Translations under genes and position numbers: made by a program
In this document: positions 1 to 6,894 of the stretch, one piece after another
How the letters are laid out: each line of letters begins with the position of its first letter
Position numbering within the stretch: position 1 is the first letter of the stretch
The notes under the pieces: model-generated
Told to the model about the DNA's origin: nothing
Database searches by the model: none
What the model saw: only the letters and a program-made list of their open reading frames with translations
Source: Flavobacteriales bacterium UBA1958
GTDB lineage: Bacteria > Bacteroidota > Bacteroidia > Flavobacteriales_D > Sanyastnellaceae
Assembly (NCBI GenBank): GCA_002336675.1
Contig: DDEI01000044.1
Span: 1-24,305 of the forward strand
Direction of reading: 5' to 3'
DNA: 24,305 nt

Positions 1-119
1 AGGCGTTGCAACGCGAACTCGTCTGCATCTTTAGCTAGCTTACTTCTATGAACTAGTAAGCCGTGTGGCTTATTAATGGCTACATAAGAGTCGTCTTGGA
101 AAATTATTTCTAACTCCAA
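1..119 (-). CDS. truC: tRNA pseudouridine synthase C-like protein (RluA family), N-terminus only, runs off window
   Basis: Partial gene; about 39 N-terminal residues are visible. Read leftward from a TTG at 119-117 it gives M-E-L-E-I-I-F-Q-D-D followed by V-A-I-N-K-P-H-G-L-L-V-H-R-S. The NKPxGLLVHRS stretch is the characteristic N-terminal motif of RluA-type pseudouridine synthases, and this exact flavour (HRS, then a DAxEFALQ-like run) is typical of the TruC subgroup, which modifies U65 of tRNA. The catalytic Asp (HRLD motif) lies beyond the window edge. TTG at 119 is chosen because family members begin with a short hydrophobic/acidic lead (MLEILY-like) before the D-x-Y-V-A-I-N-K-P core; another in-frame TTG lies at 135. 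The gene starts three bases after the stop codon of the upstream TerC-family gene, so the two are probably co-transcribed. The family is confident; the TruC subgroup is an inference from the motif. Confidence 0.78.
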   Translation of the reverse strand, partial: MELEIIFQDDSYVAINKPHGLLVHRSKLAKDADEFALQR

Positions 120-121
120 TT

Positions 122-937
122 CTAGTTTGATTCAACTTCTTGAGTAGAAATATTCTTAGCCAATTTCTTCTGATACCTTCCTTGCACTAAATCTACTATT
201 ACCAGAACAAGGATTACGAAATAGAAGGTAGTCTGGCTCATCGGAACAATTTCATTTCCGAAAATTCTTAAATGAGCTAAATGCCCGCCTTCAGTGACTA
301 ACATTATTCCTACGATGAAAAGAATAAACAAACCAAGAACCTCGTACATTCTATTTTTAGCTAAGAAAACAGAAATTCTATCTGCCAAGAGAAGCATTAA
401 TAACCCGCTAGACACTATGGCTATAGTCATAATTATAAACGCAGTGGTAGGATCTTCTATATCACTAGTAAGACCTATAGCTGCCAGAATAGAGTCGAAT
501 GAAAACACTAGATTCATGAGCACGATACTAGCAATCACAGAATTACTCGACTTCCCTTTTCTCTCCTTTTGATCTGCAGCTACATCAAGGTCCTCAGTAG
601 CTATCATATGCCAAATCTCTTTTATAGCAGTGTAGATAATAAAACCTCCACCCACAAGCACGATAAGACTATGACCATTGAAAGCAAATTTCAAATATCC
701 TTCGACCTGACCTGTTAAGAATGATAAGGGCTCCTGGAAAAAGTCTATAACACGAATTAGCACAAAGAGCAAAACAATTCTTAGTGCTATAGCTATTAGA
801 ATACCAACTTTTCTAACTCTAGGCTGTTCATCTAGAGGAGCTTTTTTAGACTCCAGTGAGATATATAATAGATTATCAAACCCTAAAACGGCCTGTAATA
901 ATACAAGCATTAATAAGGTAAATGCAGCTTCCAACAT
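122..937 (-). CDS. TerC-family integral membrane protein (probable metal ion transporter)
   Basis: A 271-residue inner-membrane protein with about seven hydrophobic segments. It shows the duplicated TerC signature: G-F-D-N-L-L-Y-I near residues 19-26 and the second-half counterpart F-S-F-D-S-I-L-A-A-I-G near 145-155. The two buried aspartates (about D21 and D148) are the conserved metal-binding candidates of the LysE-like TerC/Alx/MeeF group; bacterial members of this group have been linked to Mn2+ export and to alkaline or tellurite stress. The cytoplasmic loop between the halves (about 108-132) is highly charged. ATG start at 937. About 17 bases upstream, on the minus strand at 954-961, lies TAACATTG, a 7/8 match to the Bacteroidota -7 motif TAnnTTTG. 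The truC-like gene follows after three bases. Family assignment is firm; the substrate is inferred. Confidence 0.85.
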   Translation of the reverse strand: MLEAAFTLLMLVLLQAVLGFDNLLYISLESKKAPLDEQPRVRKVGILIAIALRIVLLFVLIRVIDFFQEPLSFLTGQVEGYLKFAFNGHSLIVLVGGGFIIYTAIKEIWHMIATEDLDVAADQKERKGKSSNSVIASIVLMNLVFSFDSILAAIGLTSDIEDPTTAFIIMTIAIVSSGLLMLLLADRISVFLAKNRMYEVLGLFILFIVGIMLVTEGGHLAHLRIFGNEIVPMSQTTFYFVILVLVIVDLVQGRYQKKLAKNISTQEVESN

Positions 938-1124
938 GTGTTAAATTTTAAGGCAATGTTACAAAAAAATAGCTCTGACCCCTTTTCTATTCGAGAAGTG
1001 AATGTGTAAGATGACCTCTTTAATAACAGTTGAATAGTGAGGATTTATACCGTAAAGTAAAGCACAGAATTTTGAGTTATAAGCAGACTGGAGATTTCAT
1101 GAGGGGATTTCTAAATGAATAAAT

Positions 1125-1132
1125 TACTTTTG
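1125..1132 (+). promoter_or_regulatory. Bacteroidota-type -7 promoter element before the cyclophilin gene
   Basis: TACTTTTG matches the Bacteroidota -7 consensus TAnnTTTG exactly and lies 17 bases upstream of the ATG at 1150. This spacing allows a very short leader of about 10 bases. No TTG -33 box is evident 17-23 bases further upstream, so this rests on one element. Confidence 0.4.
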
Positions 1133-1149
1133 CCTAAAAATTAAAGTAA

Positions 1150-1581
1150 ATGACTGCAGAAATACACACAGCAAAAGGCCTTATGAAGGTGGAGTTTTAT
1201 CAGAAAGATGCTCCTAATACAGTAAAGAATTTCACGGATTTGAGTAAAAAAGGGTTTTATGATGGGCTTACATTTCATAGAGTTCTTCCTGATTTCGTAA
1301 TCCAAGGTGGTTGTCCACAGGGAACCGGAGTCGGTGGTCCAGGTCATGAAATCGACTGTGAGTTAGATGGTGGAAATCAATTTCATGATAAAGGTGTTTT
1401 AAGCATGGCTCACGCAGGTAGAAATACAGGTGGGTCACAATTCTTTATTTGCCACAGTAGAAATAATACTTCTCATTTAGACGGAAATCACACGTGTTTC
1501 GGTAAGGTAGTAGAAGGTGTAGATATCATAGATGATATCAAAGAGGGTGACAAAATTGAAAAAATAGTAGTGATAGACTAA
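1150..1581 (+). CDS. Peptidyl-prolyl cis-trans isomerase, cyclophilin type
   Basis: A single-domain cyclophilin of 143 residues with no signal peptide, so probably cytoplasmic. It catalyses cis-trans isomerisation of X-Pro bonds during protein folding. The family motifs are in order: T-F-H-R-V-L-P-D-F-V-I-Q-G-G (41-54), M-A-H-A-G-R-N-T-G-G-S-Q-F-F-I (86-100) and H-L-D-G-N-H-T-C-F-G-K-V (109-120). The catalytic Arg corresponds to R44, with F49, Q97, F99 and H114 at the other active-site positions. The tryptophan found before LDG in cyclosporin-sensitive human CypA is His109 here, as is common in bacterial cyclophilins; low cyclosporin affinity is therefore likely (inference). The size suits the minimal bacterial PpiB-like class. 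It is monocistronic: its own -7 element lies upstream and a long hairpin terminator follows 21 bases after the stop. Confidence 0.93.
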   Translation: MTAEIHTAKGLMKVEFYQKDAPNTVKNFTDLSKKGFYDGLTFHRVLPDFVIQGGCPQGTGVGGPGHEIDCELDGGNQFHDKGVLSMAHAGRNTGGSQFFICHSRNNTSHLDGNHTCFGKVVEGVDIIDDIKEGDKIEKIVVID

Positions 1582-1602
1582 GGTTTGGAAAACATAGTTC
1601 AG

Positions 1603-1634
1603 AAAAAAAGGCTTTTTATTAAAAGCTTTTTTTT
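1603..1634 (+). terminator. Intrinsic terminator after the cyclophilin gene
   Basis: A near-perfect hairpin. The left arm (seven A, GGC, four T; 1603-1616) pairs with the right arm (four A, GC, eight T; 1621-1634) around a TATT loop, with one G.T wobble. The A-run upstream and the T-run downstream make it U-tailed in both directions, so it could also stop leftward transcription. It begins 21 bases after the stop codon at 1581. Confidence 0.75.
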
Positions 1635-1652
1635 GTTTATAAGAAAGTCAAT

Positions 1653-1682
1653 AGCCTCCCATAATGATTATACCGGGAGGCT
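1653..1682. repeat. GC-rich inverted repeat (hairpin) between the cyclophilin and oxidoreductase genes
   Basis: AGCCTCCC at 1653-1660 pairs perfectly with GGGAGGCT at 1675-1682 around a 14-base loop that itself contains ATAAT-G-ATTAT. It is much more GC-rich than its surroundings and lies 18 bases after the U-tailed terminator. There is no adjacent T-run on either strand, so it is not a classic intrinsic terminator. It may be a second, Rho-independent-like or mRNA-stabilising hairpin between the convergent genes. Confidence 0.5.
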
Positions 1683-1886
1683 TATGAATTAATTATTGTG
1701 TTTATTCTAGAGAGATAGAGTATTAACCTGCATAGAGCCTAACTCAATCTATTTCTTTAAACAAAGGAACGATATTCAACGCTTTGAACGTTCTGTGGGA
1801 ATTATTTGTAGGTATAAACAAACGGAAAATTCATGGGTGGCTTAGATCTAACAAGTAAAGCATATTTTTTATTTACTGATAAATAG

Positions 1887-2861
1887 TCATGTAAATTTAA
1901 TAATCACTTTTCCTTTTACTCTCCTTTCGGAGAGTTCTGAAAAGGCTTTATGTGCCTCTGTGAATTGAAATGTCTTATGTATACTAGGCTTTAATCTTCC
2001 TTGCGTGTATAGCTCTGTGAGAGCATTCATATTGTCTCTAGCTATCTTGGGATGTTTTGTGCTAAACGTACTCCAGAATACTCCTATTATATCGGCACCT
2101 TTAAGCAGGGGTAAGTTTAGTGGAAGCTTGGCTATAGATCCAGAAGCGAATCCAATCACTAATAACTTCCCTTCCCAGGATAAAGATCTAAAGCTATTTT
2201 CGGAGTGTTTGCCGCCTACCATATCGCATATCACATCTATGCCGTCTGATGAAGTTTTTTTTAACCTTAATTTCAAGTCTTCTTTCTCATAATTAATAGT
2301 AAAGTCAGCTCCTTGAGTTTGGCAGAAGTCAGCTTTCTCATCAGACCCTACGCAGGCTATTGTTTTGCAATCGAACGCTTTGGCCAATTGCAACGCTGCG
2401 ACTCCGACTCCGCCTGAAGCTCCAAGAATAGCCACAGATTTCCCAGCAGAAACGGAGGCTCTATTAATTAAGGCATGATATGCAGTCCCGTAAGCTACGG
2501 TAAACGCTGCGGCCTCATTAAAGGACATGTTTTTTGGCATAGCAAATACATTTTCTACCTGCACAGACGTGAATTCTCTGAGAGCACCAGTAATCATATG
2601 TGCCATTACGTCATCTCCTTTTTTAAAGAGCAGAACGTTTTTCCCTGCGTATTCTACAGTTCCCGAAACCTCTCTTCCAGGCACGAATGGGAGTGTGAGA
2701 CCATACTGATCTAATCCTTTAATGGTAAGCGTATCTGGGAAGTTAAGTGCCGCAGAATGAACTTTAATTAGAACTTCATCAGATTTTACAATGGGAATCG
2801 GAGAGTCTATAATTTTTAAGTCAGACGGACTTCCATAAGAAGAACACACCAGTGATTTCAT
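1887..2861 (-). CDS. NADPH:quinone oxidoreductase-like zinc-free MDR family protein
   Basis: A 324-residue member of the medium-chain dehydrogenase/reductase superfamily. It has an N-terminal GroES-like domain (about 1-120), with the L-N-F-P-D-T-L and P-F-V-P-G-R-E-V-S-G-T-V motifs, and a Rossmann domain carrying the nucleotide-binding signature G-A-S-G-G-V-G (147-153). The catalytic-zinc ligands and structural-zinc cysteine cluster of alcohol dehydrogenases are absent, which places it in the quinone oxidoreductase (QOR/zeta-crystallin) group: NAD(P)H-dependent reduction of quinones or enones in the cytoplasm. The C-terminus has the usual A-H-K-A-F-S-E-L pattern and ends in G-K-V-I-I-K. ATG start. 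A perfect TAGATTTG (-7 consensus TAnnTTTG) lies only four bases upstream, which would give a leaderless message if used. Substrate not determinable. Confidence 0.88.
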   Translation of the reverse strand: MKSLVCSSYGSPSDLKIIDSPIPIVKSDEVLIKVHSAALNFPDTLTIKGLDQYGLTLPFVPGREVSGTVEYAGKNVLLFKKGDDVMAHMITGALREFTSVQVENVFAMPKNMSFNEAAAFTVAYGTAYHALINRASVSAGKSVAILGASGGVGVAALQLAKAFDCKTIACVGSDEKADFCQTQGADFTINYEKEDLKLRLKKTSSDGIDVICDMVGGKHSENSFRSLSWEGKLLVIGFASGSIAKLPLNLPLLKGADIIGVFWSTFSTKHPKIARDNMNALTELYTQGRLKPSIHKTFQFTEAHKAFSELSERRVKGKVIIKFT

Positions 2862-2865
2862 GACT

Positions 2866-2873
2866 CAAATCTA
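2866..2873 (-). promoter_or_regulatory. Possible -7 element giving a leaderless transcript for the oxidoreductase gene
   Basis: On the minus strand these bases read TAGATTTG, an exact match to TAnnTTTG. The ATG follows after four bases, so transcription would start about at the start codon. No TTG is seen at the expected -33 distance. An eight-base motif with two free positions can occur by chance in AT-rich DNA. Confidence 0.25.
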
Positions 2874-2932
2874 ACCCAAAACCAACTTAAAAGACTATTT
2901 TAATCTTCGAAACAAAGGAAGTCTTTTCTAGT

Positions 2933-3331
2933 TTAAGCTCTGCCATGCTTGAATATAGGGTTGACAGCTATCCAGAACAGTACGGGAAAAAAGTGCATAG
3001 GAATAACTAATCCCGGAAATAATTCGGGAAATTCAAGTTCTAAAGGAAGCTGCACAGAGAAAGGATAGATACAACTGAAAAAAGTAAGGGTTAGAAAGGC
3101 GATGTTAAACACTACATCTGTAACATCTCCATCTGATAATTTAGTGCTAAGAAAATAATAACCAGCTGAAGCTATAAGTGAGCCAAGGAGACAGGTTCCC
3201 ATGACGGAAAAAATATTTATAACATCTGAAAAGTCTACTCGCAAAGAGGTACTGTAAACTTCACTGTAAAATAAACACACTATTGCTGATACTAAACCCG
3301 ATAGAAGGCCATGTAGAAAAATTTTTCGCAT
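2933..3331 (-). CDS. Unknown small four-helix membrane protein
   Basis: I do not recognise the family. The 132-residue product is strongly hydrophobic, with about four transmembrane segments: roughly 6-23, 38-60, 73-92 and 105-125. It starts M-R-K-I-F-L-H-G-L-L-S-G-L, which fits an uncleaved first helix, and ends with a short basic tail. The loop between helices 2 and 3 carries an acidic D-G-D-V-T-D run, and the loop between helices 3 and 4 is rich in proline, glutamate and leucine (Q-L-P-L-E-L-E-F-P-E-L-F-P-G). The repeated S-G-L-V-S-A and L-L-G-S-L-I-A-S-A patterns are small-residue helix-packing motifs. ATG start. It lies 71 bases upstream of the oxidoreductase gene on the same strand and could be transcribed with it. 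Coding is judged from length, composition and the lack of competing frames. Confidence 0.65.
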   Translation of the reverse strand: MRKIFLHGLLSGLVSAIVCLFYSEVYSTSLRVDFSDVINIFSVMGTCLLGSLIASAGYYFLSTKLSDGDVTDVVFNIAFLTLTFFSCIYPFSVQLPLELEFPELFPGLVIPMHFFPVLFWIAVNPIFKHGRA

Positions 3332-3673
3332 TTAATTAATTAGAAACTGGACTATTTAATACTACAGCAAGCGATTAACTAGCTTTATTATCCATGCCTT
3401 TCATTGGACCTATATTAGACTCCAGCCTACCTCATCAAAAGTACCTTAAACGTATTGACTTCGAACTGAAAAGCTAAAGTTATTTATTTCATGATATATT
3501 TGATAAAGAAAAACTACATAACTTATTGATGATGTTTATGTTTAATTAATTATTTGGATTTAAAAATACCGAAAAGAGTATGATTATCTATTTATTTTTT
3601 AATTGAATTAGCTTTAGGTAGACACCAACTTTTTGATAAATAATTCAAAGAACTAATAATAAACCTTAAGAGT
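3332..3673. other. AT-rich intergenic region, no gene seen
   Basis: 342 bases between two minus-strand genes. All frames are broken by frequent stops. I see no hairpin terminator, tRNA-like fold or exact TAnnTTTG promoter. The upstream sequence for the small membrane protein must lie here but is not identifiable. Confidence 0.55.
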
Positions 3674-4693
3674 TTATTTAAATAGCTTCAAGGCAGTAAC
3701 TACTCTTTCCATATTCAAATCACTTATACATTTCGGGGTACGAAAGATACATTTGTTAGATACACAAGGCGCACATGCTAAATCAGGCTTTCTAATTATC
3801 TTTAAGTTTTGGGTGTTGAATGGTCTCGTATTCCTTTCATCTCCAGCACCGAATATGACTACTGTATTTACTCCAAAAGCATTGGCTATATGCGCTATTC
3901 CAGAATCAGTGCTTACAACAAAATCCATGCTCCCTACTAATTCAAATAGCTCTTTTAGAGATGTTCTTCCTGCTCTATTTTCAATTCTAAAGTCCTCAGG
4001 AAGTAGATCTAATACTTTCTTCACATAAGGAGCCTCTTTATTTGAACCAGTTAAATATATAGTGTAGTTGTCAGTTTCTCCAAGTTTTAATAGCAAGCTT
4101 GCAGCGCTTTCAAAAGGTATTCTCCGAGAGAATGCTTCTGAGTTTATATTTAAAAGTAAGTTTTTTTTGTCTGGAGTATTGCTTACTAGCGCATTTCTCT
4201 CTCTAAGTTGCAATGAAGATTTGACTTCAGCAGCATCGAGAGGGGAGAATTCTTTTAGAAGATGTAAATAGTCATTTACTCTGTGCTTTCCGATCGGTTT
4301 CTCGTATGATTTGCTGAATAGAAAATTTCTCATTTCACTCTTAAAGCCTATCCGGTTTTTACTATGTGTAAAATATCCGATCCATGCAGATGAAAAAGAG
4401 TTAGGTAAACAATAGAAAAACTCATAATCAAACTTTTTAGAGAGTTGTTTGCCGAATTTATATCCACCTACAAATCCTTTATGTTCTTTCTTAGAATAAG
4501 TAGAAATTGTATCTATTCCTTCTGCAAATGCTAAGATATCCTCTAGCCCATTTTTAATTACGACATGGATTTGATGGTCAGGGAATTTTTTTTTCACTGC
4601 CTCTACGAAAGGTAGTGCCATAATGACATCACCTACCCAATTAGGTAGTCTTACGAGAATATTCTTCTGGGAATTATCTTTCACTAATTTCAT
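3674..4693 (-). CDS. Glycosyltransferase family 9 protein, lipopolysaccharide heptosyltransferase-like
   Basis: A 339-residue GT-B fold transferase of the WaaF/WaaC type, which transfers ADP-heptose or a related sugar to the LPS inner core at the cytoplasmic face of the inner membrane. The N-terminal motif I-L-V-R-L-P-N-W-V-G-D-V-I-M-A-L-P (12-28) is the family signature with the acceptor-side Asp (D22). The C-terminal nucleotide-sugar site reads S-T-D-S-G-I-A-H-I-A-N-A-F-G (261-274). Four cysteines (307, 310, 315, 322) in a C-x2-C-x4-C-x6-C arrangement near the C-terminus resemble those seen in WaaF-type proteins. No membrane helix. ATG start at 4693, with a well-formed -33/-7 promoter just upstream. 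It is a single gene rather than part of an LPS cluster in this window. Whether the acceptor is heptose-Kdo or another glycan cannot be told from sequence. Confidence 0.87.
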   Translation of the reverse strand: MKLVKDNSQKNILVRLPNWVGDVIMALPFVEAVKKKFPDHQIHVVIKNGLEDILAFAEGIDTISTYSKKEHKGFVGGYKFGKQLSKKFDYEFFYCLPNSFSSAWIGYFTHSKNRIGFKSEMRNFLFSKSYEKPIGKHRVNDYLHLLKEFSPLDAAEVKSSLQLRERNALVSNTPDKKNLLLNINSEAFSRRIPFESAASLLLKLGETDNYTIYLTGSNKEAPYVKKVLDLLPEDFRIENRAGRTSLKELFELVGSMDFVVSTDSGIAHIANAFGVNTVVIFGAGDERNTRPFNTQNLKIIRKPDLACAPCVSNKCIFRTPKCISDLNMERVVTALKLFK

Positions 4694-4703
4694 TAAGATT
4701 TTT

Positions 4704-4738
4704 CAAATCTAGTAATACTGCTAGATTTATAACGCAAA
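4704..4738 (-). promoter_or_regulatory. Promoter of the glycosyltransferase gene (TTTG-N23-TAGATTTG)
   Basis: On the minus strand, TTTG (plus 4735-4738) is followed after 23 bases by TAGATTTG (plus 4704-4711), an exact TAnnTTTG. The spacing is within the 17-23 range described for flavobacterial promoters. The start codon at 4693 follows after 10 bases. Both elements and the correct distance are present, which makes this the best promoter in the window. Confidence 0.6.
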
Positions 4739-4795
4739 GTTGAGCGTGTAATTTTATTATCTCTTGACAACGGCATAATTAACATCTACATATTG

Positions 4796-4831
4796 TTTGC
4801 TGAATTCAAAAATATACTTCACTTATATTTG
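4796..4831 (+). promoter_or_regulatory. Promoter of the TRIC channel gene (TTTG-N24-TATATTTG)
   Basis: TTTG at 4796-4799 and an exact -7 element TATATTTG at 4824-4831 are separated by 24 bases, one more than the usual range. The ATG at 4844 lies 12 bases downstream. It sits back to back with the minus-strand glycosyltransferase promoter in the same 150-base divergent region. Confidence 0.5.
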
Positions 4832-4843
4832 ATTTTATTTTGA

Positions 4844-5458
4844 ATGAACGAATTATTAATCTACATAGATTATTTAGGAACCCTAGCGTTTGCTATTAGC
4901 GGAGTTCTGATAGGCACAGAAAAGAAGTTCGATTTATTCGGTGTTCTGATATTGGGGTTTGTTACTGCTATAGGAGGAAGTACATTGAGAGATATACTCA
5001 TAGGAGTGAAGCCAATGGGATGGATGCAGAACGAAGTTTATTTCTATCTGATTTTTTCTGCTATTCCTGTCGTGTACTTTTTTAAAAGCACCATATTGAA
5101 ATGGAGAAAAGGAGTTTTCATGTTTGATACCATAGGAATAGGAGTCTTTACCATTATCGGAGTTCAGAAGACACTATCTGTAGGACTTTCTCCATTAGTG
5201 GCTGTTCTTATGGGAGTCGTTTCTGCGGTTTTTGGTGGAGTGCTAAGGGATGTGCTTTCCAATGAAATCCCGTTGATTTTTAGAAAAGAGATTTATGCGT
5301 TTGCTTGCTTAGTAGGAGCAGTAACTTTTTTAATCTCCGACTACTTTTTATGGAATGAGTTGGCGAGTGTAATTTCCATTACCGTAGTTATTCTGGTGAG
5401 GATTTCAGCTATACTCTTAAAGTGGGAGTTACCCTTTAATGTAAGGAGTAAGAATTAG
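4844..5458 (+). CDS. Trimeric intracellular cation channel (TRIC/UPF0126) family protein
   Basis: A 204-residue inner-membrane protein with seven predicted hydrophobic helices arranged as two three-helix repeats plus one. The paired glycine-rich signatures of the family are clear: A-I-G-G-S-T-L-R-D-I-L (42-52) and F-G-G-V-L-R-D-V-L (130-138). In characterised prokaryotic TRIC channels these kinked helices line a K+-permeable pore and the conserved Arg/Asp pairs stabilise it. The N-terminal L-G-T-L-A-F-A-I-S-G is also typical. ATG start, 12 bases after an exact -7 element. The stop codon overlaps the stop of the convergent hydrolase gene by four bases. Family is firm; ion specificity is inferred from homologues. 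Confidence 0.9.
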   Translation: MNELLIYIDYLGTLAFAISGVLIGTEKKFDLFGVLILGFVTAIGGSTLRDILIGVKPMGWMQNEVYFYLIFSAIPVVYFFKSTILKWRKGVFMFDTIGIGVFTIIGVQKTLSVGLSPLVAVLMGVVSAVFGGVLRDVLSNEIPLIFRKEIYAFACLVGAVTFLISDYFLWNELASVISITVVILVRISAILLKWELPFNVRSKN

Positions 5459-6249
5459 AAATTTAAGTTTATATTATTGTCTAGATTCTCCATGTTAGAA
5501 AATAAATATGGACCTAGAATTTCCCGTTGAATCGCTTTAGATTTTTCTTCTTTAGTTGTGAAAACACTTGTAACAGATTCATTATTAAAGGAAACTCCAC
5601 GTGTATTCACTTGAATAAAGAAAACTACAAACGCTGCGGAGAAGACACCTAGAGTCAGTTCTTTTTTTCTTCTGTTAATGAGTAGTATTAAACTATTTAT
5701 AATCACTACAGAAGCTACTATAAGAAATAAATCGTAGTTATTCCACCACCATATTTTTCCTAATCCACCGTAGTATTCAGTTGAAGGAAAAAGCAATCGT
5801 ACTCCGCGCCATGAGCCAGATGGAGTAATCATATCCTCCCATAAATGCATTACATACCCCAGAACAAAGGCTACCATGCTTAGCCTTCCGTCATGCCATC
5901 TGGCAGACAATTTAGCCCTTAACGGGCGTTTAGTTCTGCTGATTAAACCGCCTATTAGCCACCACGCAAGTGGCGCTAAAAATGTCATAGATAAAGAGTG
6001 CATAAATCCATGATGAGAATACCATAGTTTACCAAAGTAGATTTGTCTGCCAGTATGCTTAAAGCCAAAAGTCTGGCCTATGACAGAATCAAACTTAGAC
6101 CATAAAGAAATAGCATCTATATCAGGCATAGCACCCGCTAAAGTCCCTGCGAAAATGATGTAAAGCTTAGATTTAAATTTTCTTTTAGAAAATGCAGCTA
6201 CCACCGTTCCGGCAGCCATTCCTGTTACTGTATGTGATAAAATATCCAT
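5455..6249 (-). CDS. Membrane-bound metal-dependent hydrolase, YdjM/DUF457 family
   Basis: 264 residues with about four membrane segments. The metal-ligand pattern of the YdjM (LexA-regulated inner-membrane hydrolase) family is complete: M-D-I-L-S-H (H6), A-M-P-D-I-D (40-45), S-H-H-G-F-M-H-S (78-85) and M-H-L-W-E-D-M-I-T-P-S-G (134-145). This resembles the phospholipase C/zinc-hydrolase-like fold, in which His and Asp residues coordinate divalent metal; the physiological substrate is unknown. A C-terminal soluble tail of about 55 residues follows the last helix and is poorly conserved in type. ATG start. It converges with the TRIC gene: both stop codons lie within TTAG at 5455-5458. Members are commonly annotated simply as metal-dependent hydrolases. 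Confidence 0.87.
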   Translation of the reverse strand: MDILSHTVTGMAAGTVVAAFSKRKFKSKLYIIFAGTLAGAMPDIDAISLWSKFDSVIGQTFGFKHTGRQIYFGKLWYSHHGFMHSLSMTFLAPLAWWLIGGLISRTKRPLRAKLSARWHDGRLSMVAFVLGYVMHLWEDMITPSGSWRGVRLLFPSTEYYGGLGKIWWWNNYDLFLIVASVVIINSLILLINRRKKELTLGVFSAAFVVFFIQVNTRGVSFNNESVTSVFTTKEEKSKAIQREILGPYLFSNMENLDNNINLNF

Positions 6250-6355
6250 GAGGTTCTAAAATGATAAAGAAAATCAAAAGGAACGGGGAAGTTTATTTAC
6301 GGTTAAGTAGTTGTTGACATTCAATATTATAAAAACTAGCTTTCTTCTTTTGGTT

Positions 6356-6829
6356 TTACACCAAAGATTCCAACTCTAGCTCAAAATCATAACGCAAATC
6401 TTCATGAACTAGCAGCATTTTTTTATTGATCATGTCTAGCTGCCTGCTAAATAGATTAGCCAGTGTAACATTATAATCAATGCTCGGATTTAGCTCCCTC
6501 ATTTCATGACAGAAGTAAATTAAAAGTTCTATTTCAGTTTCCTTTTTCTTAGAGTAACGAATATGTTTTTTGACGTTTCTGAGGATTTTTCTGATGCTTT
6601 TCTTCATGAAATAGTATGAGCTCACATTAATTAATGAGAACTCTTCTTTTATTTCTTCCTTAACACCATCAATGTAACCGCGCTCATCTTCCGCCTCGAA
6701 AAGCAGATAGGTGAGTAGTTCCTTATTCTCTTTTTTGAATTTGGTAAGACTTAGGCATAGTTCTACAAGCTGCTGATTATCTCTGCTTTTTAGTTCGTCT
6801 TTTAGTTGTTTTACTGTAGCGGGTTTCAT
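6356..6829 (-). CDS. Conserved hypothetical protein downstream of the MoxR operon
   Basis: I do not recognise a named domain. The 157-residue product is highly charged, soluble and probably all-helical, rich in Lys, Glu and Leu, with no signal peptide or membrane helix. The N-terminal third (K-Q-L-K-D-E-L, then Q-Q-L-V-E-L-C-L-S-L-T-K-F-K-K-E-N-K-E) reads like a short SAP-like or helical-repeat start. The middle holds a very basic helix (about 75-95, with R-K-I-L-R-N-V-K-K-H-I) that could bind RNA, DNA or acidic lipid. The C-terminus is acidic. ATG start. It lies 65 bases after the DUF58 gene on the same strand with no convincing terminator between, so it may be the last gene of that operon. 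A short inverted repeat (TTTGGT/ACCAAA) spans its stop codon. Coding status is likely; function unknown. Confidence 0.7.
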   Translation of the reverse strand: MKPATVKQLKDELKSRDNQQLVELCLSLTKFKKENKELLTYLLFEAEDERGYIDGVKEEIKEEFSLINVSSYYFMKKSIRKILRNVKKHIRYSKKKETEIELLIYFCHEMRELNPSIDYNVTLANLFSRQLDMINKKMLLVHEDLRYDFELELESLV

Positions 6830-6894
6830 GACTTAATCTTTTTAAAAAAAGGCTTTTTTATAGATGGAATTCAACAGTTCGAAAAGTAGTTAAG

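Larger units (their letters stand above)
1582..1886. other. Intergenic region between convergent genes
   Basis: 305 bases between the stop codons of the convergent cyclophilin and oxidoreductase genes. It contains the two hairpins listed separately (1603-1634 and 1653-1682). The remainder (about 1690-1886) is AT-rich with frequent stops in all frames. I find no credible gene, promoter or RNA in it. Confidence 0.6.

Noticed and set aside
294..572. Plus-strand open frame opposite the TerC-family gene
   Set aside because: It is an antisense shadow of a well-supported membrane protein and has no protein-like composition or known motif.
6349..6367. Inverted repeat TTTGGT/ACCAAA over the stop codon of the hypothetical gene, considered as a terminator
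   Set aside because: Only six AT-rich pairs, not followed by a U-run on the minus strand.
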